Shown here piece after piece: positions 34,460-43,093 of a stretch of DNA of 61,319 bases. Within the stretch, counting starts at the first letter, position 1. The number at the start of each line of letters is the position of its first letter. Source of the DNA: Sciscionella marina DSM 45152 (lineage in GTDB: Bacteria; Actinomycetota; Actinomycetes; Mycobacteriales; Pseudonocardiaceae). The translations under genes and the position numbers were made by a program. Under the pieces are notes generated by a model. It was not told where the DNA came from, did not search any database, and saw only the letters and a program-made list of their open reading frames with translations. The DNA lies in the NCBI RefSeq assembly GCF_000379465.1, contig NZ_KB905405.1, positions 1 through 61,319 on the forward strand, given 5' to 3'.

Positions 34460-35476
34460 TCAGCCCTGGCCGATGGTGCTTTGCCGCCGGATGAGTGTGT
34501 GGTCGGCGACCACAAGTTGTGGTTTGTGTGTTTCGCCGTGCTCGATGCTGAGTGCAAGACGCCGCACGGTGAGTTCGGCGATTCGTCGCTTGTTGGGCCG
34601 GATACTGGTCAGGGTGGGGGTGAGGAAGCTCGCCTCCTCGATGTCGTCGAAGCCGACGATGGCGAGGTCCTCCGGGATGCGCACGCCTGACGACAGCGCG
34701 GCATGCATGGCCCCGGCCGCCAGCAGATCGGAGAAGCAGAAGACCGCGTCTGGCAGTTCGGGGCCGGTCAGTAGCCTCCGCATCGCCTCCGCACCGTCGC
34801 GCCGGTGGTACGCGGGAGCGTGTGCGATGAGCTCATCGCGCCAGTCGAGTCCGGCCGCCGTGATCGCCTGCCGGTATCCGCCCAGGCGGGGGCTCTCGGC
34901 GTCCACTCTCGGTTCGGTGAGCGGACCGATCACCGCGATCCTGGTGCGGCCCAATGAGATCAGGTGTTCAGTGGCGGTGCGGCCCGCGGCGAGGTTGTCG
35001 ATCACGACATGGTCGGTGCTCTTGTCTGCCGCTGGTCCGCCGAAGAGCACGAGCGGGGTGGCGTCGGCTCGTTCGGCGATCTCGGCTGGACTGAGCACGG
35101 AGGGGTAGAGGATGAGTCCGTCCACCAGGCGGGGCCGGATCCCGTTGAGTACCTCGGATTCCCGCTCGGGGCGGGAGTCGGTCTGCTCGATCAACAGCGT
35201 CCATCCTCGACGTTCGGCCTCCTCGATCACCATGCTCGCGATCTCGGCGAAATACGGGATGGCGATCTCCGGCACACCGAGAGCGATGACACCCGAACGC
35301 CCGCCCGCGAGGTTACGGGCGGACAGGTTCGGCCGGTAGTTCAACTCGGCGAGCGCCCGCTCGACCTTGGCGCGCGTTCTCGGGGCGACCGTGGCGCGGT
35401 CGTTGATCACGTTGGAGACCGTCATGGCCGAGACCCCGGCCAGTGCCGCGACATCCCGGAGGCTGCTGACCATCAT
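34460..35476 (-). CDS. LacI family transcriptional repressor
   Basis: 338 residues from ATG 35476 (or 35473), with GAAGGG upstream. N-terminal helix-turn-helix RDVAALAGVSAMTVSNVIND and hinge NYRPNLSARNLAG, then a type I binding-protein core (IALGVPEIAIPYFAEIASMV; DHVVIDNLAAGRTATEHL; LAIVGFDDIEEASFLTPTLT). The core binds a sugar effector. Divergent from the alcohol dehydrogenase and its operon, with a central-CG palindrome over the promoter. Confidence 0.92.
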   Translation of the reverse strand: MMVSSLRDVAALAGVSAMTVSNVINDRATVAPRTRAKVERALAELNYRPNLSARNLAGGRSGVIALGVPEIAIPYFAEIASMVIEEAERRGWTLLIEQTDSRPERESEVLNGIRPRLVDGLILYPSVLSPAEIAERADATPLVLFGGPAADKSTDHVVIDNLAAGRTATEHLISLGRTRIAVIGPLTEPRVDAESPRLGGYRQAITAAGLDWRDELIAHAPAYHRRDGAEAMRRLLTGPELPDAVFCFSDLLAAGAMHAALSSGVRIPEDLAIVGFDDIEEASFLTPTLTSIRPNKRRIAELTVRRLALSIEHGETHKPQLVVADHTLIRRQSTIGQG

Positions 35477-35570
35477 CGTTCCCTTCGCCGGAGGCATCGG
35501 ATGCTATGTCGGGCACTGTAACGATACGACGATGCAGGATTATTTTCCTCAACGGCAAATCCATCTTCTC

Positions 35571-35598
35571 TTGACTTCCTTCATTTTAGCGTTAAAAA
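35571..35598 (+). promoter_or_regulatory. Promoter with LacI-type operator
   Basis: TTGACT (35571-35576) and TAAAAA (35593-35598) are spaced by 16 nt as -35/-10 boxes for the catabolic operon. TTTTAGC-GTTAAAA (35584-35597) is a palindrome with one mismatch and a central CG, the classic LacI-family operator form, lying over the -10. Binding there would block the polymerase. Confidence 0.7.
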
Positions 35599-35643
35599 TC
35601 GGCGCCACCGCTCGAGCGTCGAGTGGGGGAGGGAGCAGCGGTC

Positions 35644-36669
35644 ATGCGCGGAGTCGTACTTCCCGGTCGCCGGACTGTCGCGTTCCGGGACGTGCCCGAC
35701 CCGGTGCCAGGGCCTGGGCAGGTGGTGCTCGGCGTGCGGGCCTCCGGGCTGTGTGGCTCGGAGCTGCGGATCATCTACCGCAGGGAACCCGGACAGGACA
35801 CGCCCTATCGTGATGGTGTGATCGCCGGGCACGAGCCGGCCGGCGAGGTGCTCACCGTCGGAGCGGGGGTGCGCTCGGTACGAGAGGGTGATCGGGTCGC
35901 TGTCTATCACATCGCCGGGTGCGGGCAGTGTGTCGAATGCCGGGCCGGCTGGCAGGTCGCGTGCGAGTCACCGAATCGTTCGGCCTACGGCTACCACCGC
36001 GACGGTGGTCACGCGCCGTATCTGCTCGCCGAGGAAAGCAGCCTGGTGCCGATCCCGGAGCCGCTGAGCTACGCCGACGGCGCACTCGCTTCCTGTGGCC
36101 TCGGTACTGCCTACCAGGGGGTACTCCGCACCGGACTGTCCGCGCGGGACCGGGTGCTGGTGGTAGGGCTCGGCCCGCTCGGGCTCGGGGTCGCGCTGCT
36201 TGCCTGCGCGCTCGATGCGCAGGTCGTCGCGGTGGACACCAACCCCGGCCGTCGGGACCTGGCCGCCACCGCGCTCGAGTGCCGGGCGTATGCGGCGGGT
36301 GAGGGCATCGCGGAATTGCTTGACGAGGAGACCGGCGGACACGGGTTCGAGGTCGCCTTCGACTGCACCGGTTCCGCCGAGGGACGGTCGCTGACCCTGT
36401 ACGCGGCACGCAGGCGGGCCCGGGTGGTGTTCCTCGGCGAGGGTGGAGAGTTCAGCTTCGCGCCGAGTCCCCTGCTGATTCACAAGGAGATCAGCCTGCT
36501 GGGTTCCTGGGTCTGCAACATCGCCAGTCTCAACGGGCTGTTCGAGTTCCTCGCGCGCAGCGGCGTGGCGGCCGAGAAGATCGTGACGCACTCCTTCGCC
36601 CAAGAGGACGCGGAGCGGGCCTACCGCATGTTCGACGAAGGCAGGACGGGCAAGGTGATCCTGAAATGA
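35644..36669 (+). CDS. Zinc-dependent alcohol/polyol dehydrogenase (MDR family)
   Basis: 341 residues from ATG 35644 (GGAGGGAG upstream). Catalytic zinc ligands in ASGLCGSE and VIAGHEPAGE; structural zinc Cys quartet in CGQCVECRAGWQVAC; Rossmann loop VVGLGPLGLGVALL followed by VAVDTNPGRR (Asp, NAD preference). Similar to sorbitol, threonine or sugar-acid dehydrogenases. First gene of the LacI-controlled operon; its stop overlaps the SDR start by ATGA. Confidence 0.92.
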   Translation: MRGVVLPGRRTVAFRDVPDPVPGPGQVVLGVRASGLCGSELRIIYRREPGQDTPYRDGVIAGHEPAGEVLTVGAGVRSVREGDRVAVYHIAGCGQCVECRAGWQVACESPNRSAYGYHRDGGHAPYLLAEESSLVPIPEPLSYADGALASCGLGTAYQGVLRTGLSARDRVLVVGLGPLGLGVALLACALDAQVVAVDTNPGRRDLAATALECRAYAAGEGIAELLDEETGGHGFEVAFDCTGSAEGRSLTLYAARRRARVVFLGEGGEFSFAPSPLLIHKEISLLGSWVCNIASLNGLFEFLARSGVAAEKIVTHSFAQEDAERAYRMFDEGRTGKVILK

Positions 36670-37430
36670 CTCCGGTATGGGACTGGACAGGCAAGGTCGC
36701 GCTGGTGACCGGTGGCGCTTCGGGTATCGGCGCGGCGACGGCGCTGGCCTTCGCAGAGAGGGGTGGCGATGTGATCGTGGCCGATGTGGACGGTGACGGC
36801 GGTGGGGCCGTCGCGGCGCGAGCACGCGAGCACGGTGTGCGAGCGGAGTTCGTCGAGTGTTCGGTGGCGGCGGAGGATTCGGTACGCCAGCTGCTCGAGG
36901 TGGTCCGCGAGCGGTTCGGGAGGCTCGATTTCGCGGTCAACAACGCGGGTGTCGAGCAGCGCAGGGCGGGCGTCACCGAGTGCACGGAGGACAACTGGGA
37001 TCGCACGATCGACACCAACCTCAAGGGAGTCTGGCTGTCGATGAAGTACGAGATCCCGCTGTTCGGACCGGATGGCGGTGGGATCGTGAACATGTCCTCG
37101 ATGGTCGGCCTGGTCGGCGTTCCCGGTGCGCCCGCGTATGTGGCGAGTAAGCACGGGATCATCGGGCTGACCAAAAGCGCCGCGCTCGAGGTCGCTGACA
37201 GCGGGATCCGGGTCAACGCGGTGTGCCCGGGCAACATCCGCACGCCGATGGTGGAAAGGGTGTTGGCGCGGGAACCGGCCAAGGAAACCGAATACACCGC
37301 GAACACTCCGCTCCGGCGGATCGGGACCCCGGAAGAGGTCGCGAATGCGGTGCTGTGGCTGTGTGCGCCGGAAGCCGGTTTCGTCACCGGACACGCGCTG
37401 AGTGTCGACGGGGGCGTGGTCGCGAAATGA
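36666..37430 (+). CDS. Short-chain dehydrogenase/reductase
   Basis: 254 residues, classical SDR: nucleotide loop LVTGGASGIGAATALAF, Asp in VIVADVDGDGG (NAD), NNAGVEQRRAG, catalytic Ser in VNMSSMVGLVG and Tyr/Lys in YVASKHGIIGL, followed by AVCPGNIRTPM. Probably oxidises a sugar or sugar lactone precursor in the same pathway as the flanking enzymes. Coupled by ATGA on both sides. Confidence 0.92.
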   Translation: MTPVWDWTGKVALVTGGASGIGAATALAFAERGGDVIVADVDGDGGGAVAARAREHGVRAEFVECSVAAEDSVRQLLEVVRERFGRLDFAVNNAGVEQRRAGVTECTEDNWDRTIDTNLKGVWLSMKYEIPLFGPDGGGIVNMSSMVGLVGVPGAPAYVASKHGIIGLTKSAALEVADSGIRVNAVCPGNIRTPMVERVLAREPAKETEYTANTPLRRIGTPEEVANAVLWLCAPEAGFVTGHALSVDGGVVAK

Positions 37431-38104
37431 GGATCATCGACATCTCATCACCGATCTCCGAAGACAGTGTCTCCTGGCATGATCGGTTCCCTACCGAGGT
37501 CACCTGGCATTCCAGGACGAGCGCCGGTGAGCGCACTACCAACAGCACCTGGCGCTTGCACGTGCACACCGGGACGCATGTCGACGCGCCAGTGCACCAC
37601 CTTGCCGGTGGGCAGACGGTCGACGAACTGGAGCTCACGGATTTCCTCGGACCTTGTCGGGTGCTGGATCTGCGTGATGCCCGCGGGCAGATCGGGCCGA
37701 CCGAGCTCGCCACGCACGGCCCGCGGGCCGGAGAGCGATTGTTGTTGCGTACCGCCAACTCCGAACGTGGGCTGCTGGCCGAGAGCCGGTTCACCGAAGA
37801 CTACATTGGAATCTCCGCCGAGGGTGCGCGGTATCTCGCGCAGGCCGGTGTCCGGCTGGTGGGCGTCGACTTCCTCTCGGTGGAGGCGGCAGGAGCACCG
37901 GGCGCGGAAACCCATCACATCCTGTTGGGTGGCGGAATCCGTGTGCTGGAAGGGCTCGCGCTCAGTGGGGCGGTCGGAGGCGAGTACGAGCTGCTGTTCC
38001 TGCCGTTGCCTCTCGTCGGCGCCGATGCCGCACCGGGCAGGGCGGTACTGCTCGAACCAGGTTGCTCACCCACTCCACAGACGACAGAAAGCACGAAACC
38101 GTGA
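37427..38104 (+). CDS. Cyclase-family (PF04199, kynurenine formamidase-like) metal hydrolase
   Basis: 225 residues from ATG 37427. The family motif H-x-G-T-H-x-D-x-P-x-H is present as HVHTGTHVDAPVHH and binds two metals; RVLDLRDARG and GVDFLSVEA follow, then late His in ETHHILLGGGIRVLEGL. Enzymes of this fold open cyclic amides or hydrolyse formamides, and some act on lactone-like products. In this operon a sugar lactonase role is plausible but inferred. GTGA overlap with the next gene. Confidence 0.88.
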   Translation: MRIIDISSPISEDSVSWHDRFPTEVTWHSRTSAGERTTNSTWRLHVHTGTHVDAPVHHLAGGQTVDELELTDFLGPCRVLDLRDARGQIGPTELATHGPRAGERLLLRTANSERGLLAESRFTEDYIGISAEGARYLAQAGVRLVGVDFLSVEAAGAPGAETHHILLGGGIRVLEGLALSGAVGGEYELLFLPLPLVGADAAPGRAVLLEPGCSPTPQTTESTKP

Positions 38105-38970
38105 ACCTCAGTCAACTGCGACGGGCCATGCGCGAGACCGATCCGGCTATGAGCGCCTTCGATCCGTTGTCACGCATCCTTTTCCACGACGATTTCGACG
38201 CCGGCCTGAATGGCTGGACACTGATGACCGGCAACTACGAGCGTTCACTTGGCACGCTGCTGCCGCAGCAGCGTGACTTCCGGCCGCCGATGCTGTCGAA
38301 CCTGACGATGTGGGACACCGGCTCCGCCGGATCCCTGCACGGCAGCTACGCGATGAAACTGGCGACAAGGCCGGTGCCGGGCAGTATCTCGGTGGGCATC
38401 AAGCGGATGACTTTCACCGAACCGGTGCCGATCAGGCTGGAGGCCTGGTTCACCGTCAAACCGGAGGCGTCCAGGATGCGGCTGGCCGAACACGATGTGC
38501 GCTCGTTCGGCGTGTTCCTCGACCTGCAGGACAATGCCGAACGCGTGATGCCGCACCTGCGCTACGCCAACGCGACCGGCGGTGCGGGGGAACGCAAGTG
38601 GCAGTACAAGCGGGACCGGCCCGCCACGACCGAGCTCAGCGGGGAGACCCGAACGCATTTCCATCTCGGTCCGGACGGCTGGTTGGACGTGCCGGGCGGC
38701 GGGCAACGGCTGTGCTACAACGAGTTGCCGACGAAGCAGAACTGGCACTACCTGCGGGTGGGCTTCGACCTGGTTACCCGGCGGTTCACCGAGCTGCGCT
38801 GCAATGACCGAGTGCTCCCGCACGGTGAGCTGGCGCCGATCAGGATGCCGGCCTGGCCCAACCTCTGGCAAATGCTCAATGTGGGCTTCTGGGTTGAGTC
38901 CGATGTGGACAACCGGTCCTTTTTGTATCTGGATTCGGTGCTGCTGTCGGTGGAACGGGAGACATCGTGA
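38101..38970 (+). CDS. Uncharacterised beta-rich protein (possibly DUF6772-type)
   Basis: 289 residues from GTG 38101. RILFHDDFDAGLNGWTLMTG at the N-terminus is typical of concanavalin/laminin-G-like jelly rolls that start with D-D-F-D, followed by LHGSYAMKLATRPVPGSISV, SFGVFLDLQDNAERVMPH and NWHYLRVGFDLVTRRFTELR. No signal peptide, so cytoplasmic. It may bind or process the arabinosyl substrate of the GH51 enzyme. The family name is from memory and unverified; function unknown. GTGA overlap with the next gene. Confidence 0.7.
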   Translation: MNLSQLRRAMRETDPAMSAFDPLSRILFHDDFDAGLNGWTLMTGNYERSLGTLLPQQRDFRPPMLSNLTMWDTGSAGSLHGSYAMKLATRPVPGSISVGIKRMTFTEPVPIRLEAWFTVKPEASRMRLAEHDVRSFGVFLDLQDNAERVMPHLRYANATGGAGERKWQYKRDRPATTELSGETRTHFHLGPDGWLDVPGGGQRLCYNELPTKQNWHYLRVGFDLVTRRFTELRCNDRVLPHGELAPIRMPAWPNLWQMLNVGFWVESDVDNRSFLYLDSVLLSVERETS

Positions 38971-39296
38971 TCGAGAGTCATACCGCGATCTTGGAGCGGC
39001 AGAGCCCACTGTGTGGTGCGTATGCCACCGAACCGTACGAGACCGCGTGGGCGAAGGAGGCGATCTTCTTCGCGCTGGCGCATGGCGAAAGCGGGGATCC
39101 CGGCTCGCATTCGGCCAGGGTTCAGATCTCGCCGGACGGGATGCGATGGTGCGACGAGGGAAGTGTGCTCGAGATCCGGCAGGGCCAGCTGACCAGCGTC
39201 AAGGTCGGCCATTTCGGTGGTTGGCTGCGCATCGTCGGGAATCCGGGGGGCAACGTGGAGCTGGTGCTCAGCGTGCGGCTGGTACTTAAGGGGTGA
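38967..39296 (+). CDS. Uncharacterised 109-residue beta-rich protein
   Basis: Starts at GTG 38967 overlapping the previous stop. Residues AKEAIFFALAHGESGDPGSH, RVQISPDGMRWCDEGSVLEI and VGHFGGWLRIVGNPGGNVEL look like alternating strands of a small beta sandwich. No catalytic motif or signal peptide. Its tight coupling suggests it works with the 289-residue protein before it. Not recognised. Confidence 0.65.
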   Translation: MIESHTAILERQSPLCGAYATEPYETAWAKEAIFFALAHGESGDPGSHSARVQISPDGMRWCDEGSVLEIRQGQLTSVKVGHFGGWLRIVGNPGGNVELVLSVRLVLKG

Positions 39297-39398
39297 CCTG
39301 GCCGGGCACGAATCGTGTGGCGCACGCCCCTGGGCTACTGGCCAGAGGCGGAGTGTCGCACGTTCGACAATGTCGTCGACGAAAGAGGGACCAACCGG

Positions 39399-40712
39399 AT
39401 GAACAAGAGAGTTCTCTCCGCCGGCACCATCGGCACGGTGCTGGAATGGTACGACTTCAACCTCTATAGCACCGCCTCGGCCTTGGTGTTCGCCCGGCTG
39501 TTCTTCCCCGGCGATGATTCGGTGCTCGGCACGCTCGCCTCGTTCGCCACCTTCGCCGTCGGTTTCTTCTTTCGGCCGCTCGGAGGTGTGCTGCTGGGCA
39601 ACCTGGGGGACCGGATCGGGCGTCGCACGGTGTTGATGATCAGCCTGGTGCTGATGGGTACCGCGACCACACTGATCGGAGTGCTGCCGACCTACGGGTC
39701 GATCGGCTTCTGGGCGCCGGTGCTGCTTGTGATACTGCGCGCGGTGCAGGGGATGGGTGCCGGCGCGGAGTACGCCGGGGCGATCGCGTTGACCACCGAA
39801 CATTCCGTGGAGCGAAGAAGAGGCTTGTTCGGCAGCATTCCCGCGATGGGCATCGGCCTCGGAAATATCGCGGCGACCGGTATATTAGCCTTGGTCTCTT
39901 CCCTTTCGGAAGAGGATTTCCTGTATTGGGGATGGCGGTTGCCGTTCCTCGCCAGCCTGGTGGTCGTCGGTTTCGGATTGATCATCAGGTTGCGAGTACC
40001 CGAAAGCGAGGTATTCGAGGCAACGAGGAAACGTGGCGGGATCGCAAAGGTCCCCATGCTGAAATTGGTGCGTACTGCGCCGAAGCCACTGTTCCTGTCG
40101 TTTCTCGCCAATATCGGGCCGAATGTCGCAGGATACGTGCCCTCGGTGTTCTCGCTGACCTACCTGACCCAGCAGGTGCACGCGGACAAGAGCATCGGGC
40201 TGAATGCCTTGCTGGTAGCCAATACCACCGGACTGGTGGTCACACCGATCTTCGGCGCGTTGTGTGACCGGGTGAATCGACGCGCGGTGTACCTGTCCGG
40301 GGCGTTGTTCTGCGCGCTCACCTCGTTCCCGTTTTTCTGGTTGTTGGACACCGGTACCGCGCTCGGTGTCACGATGGCGATCCTGCTGATGTTGACGGTC
40401 GGGGACGGCGCGATGCTCGGCTCCCAGCCCGCCTTGCTGGCCGAGGCGTTCCCGACCCAACTACGCTACAGCGGGGTAGCGTTGAGCCGCGAACTGTCCG
40501 CTGCGCTGATCGGTGGCACCGCCCCACTGGTGGCGACTGCGCTCTATCAGGCCGGCGGGAAGAGTCCATGGCTGGTAGCCATTTACATGTTGGTGCTGTA
40601 CGCGGTCAGCGGCCTCGGCGCCGCACTGCTCGGCGCCCAGCGACGATACCGGATCGGTGACGAAGTGGGCGGCTCGCCGAATACCACGGTGACCGAGGAC
40701 GTACGGAGGTGA
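39399..40712 (+). CDS. MHS-family MFS transporter
   Basis: 437 residues from ATG 39399, 12 membrane helices. GTIGTVLEWYDFNLYSTASA, GNLGDRIGRRTVLM and RAVQGMGAGAEYAGAIALTT are the MHS signatures, as in the transporter at 6.5 kb. Likely imports an acidic sugar or oligomer for the operon. Its stop overlaps the GH51 start (GTGA). An upstream in-frame extension to 39315 is not supported. Confidence 0.9.
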   Translation: MNKRVLSAGTIGTVLEWYDFNLYSTASALVFARLFFPGDDSVLGTLASFATFAVGFFFRPLGGVLLGNLGDRIGRRTVLMISLVLMGTATTLIGVLPTYGSIGFWAPVLLVILRAVQGMGAGAEYAGAIALTTEHSVERRRGLFGSIPAMGIGLGNIAATGILALVSSLSEEDFLYWGWRLPFLASLVVVGFGLIIRLRVPESEVFEATRKRGGIAKVPMLKLVRTAPKPLFLSFLANIGPNVAGYVPSVFSLTYLTQQVHADKSIGLNALLVANTTGLVVTPIFGALCDRVNRRAVYLSGALFCALTSFPFFWLLDTGTALGVTMAILLMLTVGDGAMLGSQPALLAEAFPTQLRYSGVALSRELSAALIGGTAPLVATALYQAGGKSPWLVAIYMLVLYAVSGLGAALLGAQRRYRIGDEVGGSPNTTVTEDVRR

Positions 40713-42238
40713 GTGTGACCGGCCAGGAACCGTTCGCCGCCGAGGTGGTCCTCGGCGATCCGAAGGCCGAGATCAGCCCGCTTATCTACGGCCAGTATCT
40801 GGAACATCTCGAGGACTGTATCTACCCGGCGATCTGGGACGAGCAGTCACCGCAGGCCGACGAGCACGGGTTGCGGCGGGATGTGATTGCGGCGGCGGTA
40901 GAACTCGGCGTGCCGGTGGTGCGTTGGCCCGGCGGGTGTTTCGCGGATGTCTATCACTGGCAGGACGGAATCGGTGCGCGAGCCGAACGGCCGGTGCGGC
41001 GGAACTGGCACTGGGGTGGGCTCGAACCGAACCAGTTCGGCACCGACGAGTTCCTGACCTGGTGCGAGGAGATCGGCGCCTCGTCCTACCTCAACGTGAA
41101 TCTCGGTACCGGCACCCTGGACGAGGCGTTGCGCTGGATGGACTACTGTACCGGGACCGAGGACACCGCGGATGTCTTGAGACGCAAGGCGAACGGGCGT
41201 TTCGCGCCGTACCGAACCGGATTGTGGGGGATCGGCAACGAGACCTGGGGTGCCTGGGAAGCCGGCACCATGGGGGCCCAGGCGTACGGGCTGAAGCTGG
41301 CCAACTGGTCGGACTTCGCGCTCCGTCACCACCCCTCGGTCGAGCTGCTCGGTATCGGTTCCTCGGAGGGCGGGGAACCGGGATGGGACCGGACGGTGCT
41401 CGATGCGGCGGGCGCCAAGCTCTGTTACCTGACCAACCATGTCTACGGCTATTCGACCGATCGGGTCAGTGGTGCGGAGTACCTCAACGTCGCGTTCACC
41501 CCAGTGTATTTCGAAGCAAGGCTCCGCGCGATGGCTGCGGTGCTGGACGACTTTCATCGGACCAGCGGTGCCGAACCAGTGCGGATCGCTGTGGACGAAT
41601 GGAACATCCGGCATTTCGAGACGGACGGGGCGGGCGGTTATCGGCTCAACCGGGCGAGCCCACGCAACGTACAGGACGCGGTGTTCGTCGCCGGGGCGCT
41701 AAACTCCATGATCCGGCTCTCCCCGGTGGTTGGCATGGCGAACTACGTGTTCTTGGTCAACGGCAACGGTGTGCTCAATGTGCGCGGTAGCGAGCTGGTG
41801 CGAACCACGCTCTACCACGTTTTCCGGCAGTACCGCTCGTGGCTGCGAGGGCGCGTGATCGAGCTGGACGTCCGCTCGCCGAGTACCGAGCTGCCCGAGC
41901 CACGGCCGGGTGAACCGGGACATGTCCCGGTTTCGGCCGGCTTGCCCGCACGGGCCTCGTACCTGGACGCGGTCGCCGCCGTCGACGAGGGGCGGTGCGC
42001 CGTGTCACTGGTGAACCGACATCGATACACGCCGATCAGGGTGCGGCTCCACGGCGCCGTGCGCTGGCGGGAAAGCTGGACATTGACCGATGACGACCTG
42101 TACGCCGTCAACGATTTCGACCATCCGGAGCGGGTACTGCCAAACCGCGAGCCGATCGATCCCGCGACGACCGAATGGGTCTGCCCGCCGCATTCGGTCA
42201 CTTTGCTCAGGGGTGAGATATCAAGAGGTGCGGCATGA
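40709..42238 (+). CDS. GH51 alpha-L-arabinofuranosidase
   Basis: 509 residues from GTG 40709. Acid/base Glu178 in [13 protein letters not shown] and nucleophile Glu297 in [13 protein letters not shown] stand at the ends of TIM-barrel strands 4 and 7; [20 protein letters not shown] is the other GH51 hallmark. C-terminal beta-sandwich from about residue 400. No signal peptide, so it cleaves imported arabinofuranosides inside the cell and releases L-arabinose. It gives the best clue to the operon substrate. Confidence 0.92.
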   Translation: MSVTGQEPFAAEVVLGDPKAEISPLIYGQYLEHLEDCIYPAIWDEQSPQADEHGLRRDVIAAAVELGVPVVRWPGGCFADVYHWQDGIGARAERPVRRNWHWGGLEPNQFGTDEFLTWCEEIGASSYLNVNLGTGTLDEALRWMDYCTGTEDTADVLRRKANGRFAPYRTGLWGIGNETWGAWEAGTMGAQAYGLKLANWSDFALRHHPSVELLGIGSSEGGEPGWDRTVLDAAGAKLCYLTNHVYGYSTDRVSGAEYLNVAFTPVYFEARLRAMAAVLDDFHRTSGAEPVRIAVDEWNIRHFETDGAGGYRLNRASPRNVQDAVFVAGALNSMIRLSPVVGMANYVFLVNGNGVLNVRGSELVRTTLYHVFRQYRSWLRGRVIELDVRSPSTELPEPRPGEPGHVPVSAGLPARASYLDAVAAVDEGRCAVSLVNRHRYTPIRVRLHGAVRWRESWTLTDDDLYAVNDFDHPERVLPNREPIDPATTEWVCPPHSVTLLRGEISRGAA

Positions 42239-43093
42239 GGATCACCGGACTGCGGACCTATCTGGTGCCCCCGCGGTGGCTGTTCCTGCGGATCGACACC
42301 GACGACGGCGTGACCGGCTGGGGTGAGCCTGTAGTGGAAGGCCGGGCGGAGACGGTGGCGGCCGCCGTCGCTGAGCTGGCCGATTACCTCGCCGGGACCG
42401 AGCCACTGCGGATCGAGGATCACTGGCAGGTGCTGACCAAGGGCGGTTTCTATGGTGGCGGCCCGGTGCTGTCCTCGACCGTCGCCGGCATCGACCAGAT
42501 GCTGTGGGATATCGCGGGCAAGGTCCGCGGTGCCGGGGTGCACGAGCTGCTTGGCGGTCCGGTACGTGAGCGGGTACGGTCTATTCCTGGATCGGTGGCG
42601 ATAAACCCGATTCGGTGCATGAAGCGGCGGCCGCACAAGTGGTGGCCGGTTTCACCGCAGTGAAGATGAACGCCTCATCCGACCTCGAACACATCGACAC
42701 GGTGTCCGCGGTCACCGCTGTGGTGGGTCGGGTGGCCGCCGTACGGGATACACTCGGCCCCGGATCGGGACGTGGCGATCGATTTCCACGGCCGGGTCTC
42801 GCTGGCGATGGCACGCAGGTTGTTGCCCCGGCTCGAGACGTTCAACCCGCTCTTCGTCGAGGAACCGGTGGTTCCTGAGCTCGGAGCCCGCCTGCCGGAA
42901 CTCGTGCGATGCTCACCGGTACCGATCGCCACCGGTGAGCGGTTGTACTCGCGTTGAGATTTCCGGCACGCGCTCGAAGCCGGTGTCGCCGTGGTACAGC
43001 AGGATGTGTCGCATGCCGACGGGATCTCCGCGACTCGCCGGATCGCGGCGATGGCAGACACCTACGGTACCGCGTTGGCACCGCACTGCCCGC
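42235..43093 (+). pseudogene. Galactonate-dehydratase-like enolase-superfamily gene, frameshifted and cut by IS630
   Basis: ATG 42235 overlaps the GH51 stop (ATGA). [20 protein letters not shown] and [19 protein letters not shown] start an MR/MLE protein; a shift near 42578 leads to [19 protein letters not shown], another near 42752 to DVAIDFHGRVSLAMA (metal Asp), FVEEPVVPE (Glu) and IATGERLYSR (Glu), then TGA at 42955-42957 where RWDF is normal, then HALEAGVAVVQQDVSHADGI and APHCPL. The IS630 follows. DFHGR and YSWIGGD resemble D-galactonate dehydratase (DgoD). Beyond the IS the rest of the gene is not present. Confidence 0.8.

Noticed and set aside
4108-42957. TGA read as Trp (genetic code change)
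   Set aside because: TGA terminates many intact genes in the window, often within ATGA/GTGA overlaps, and the three genes with TGA at Trp also carry frameshifts or truncations.
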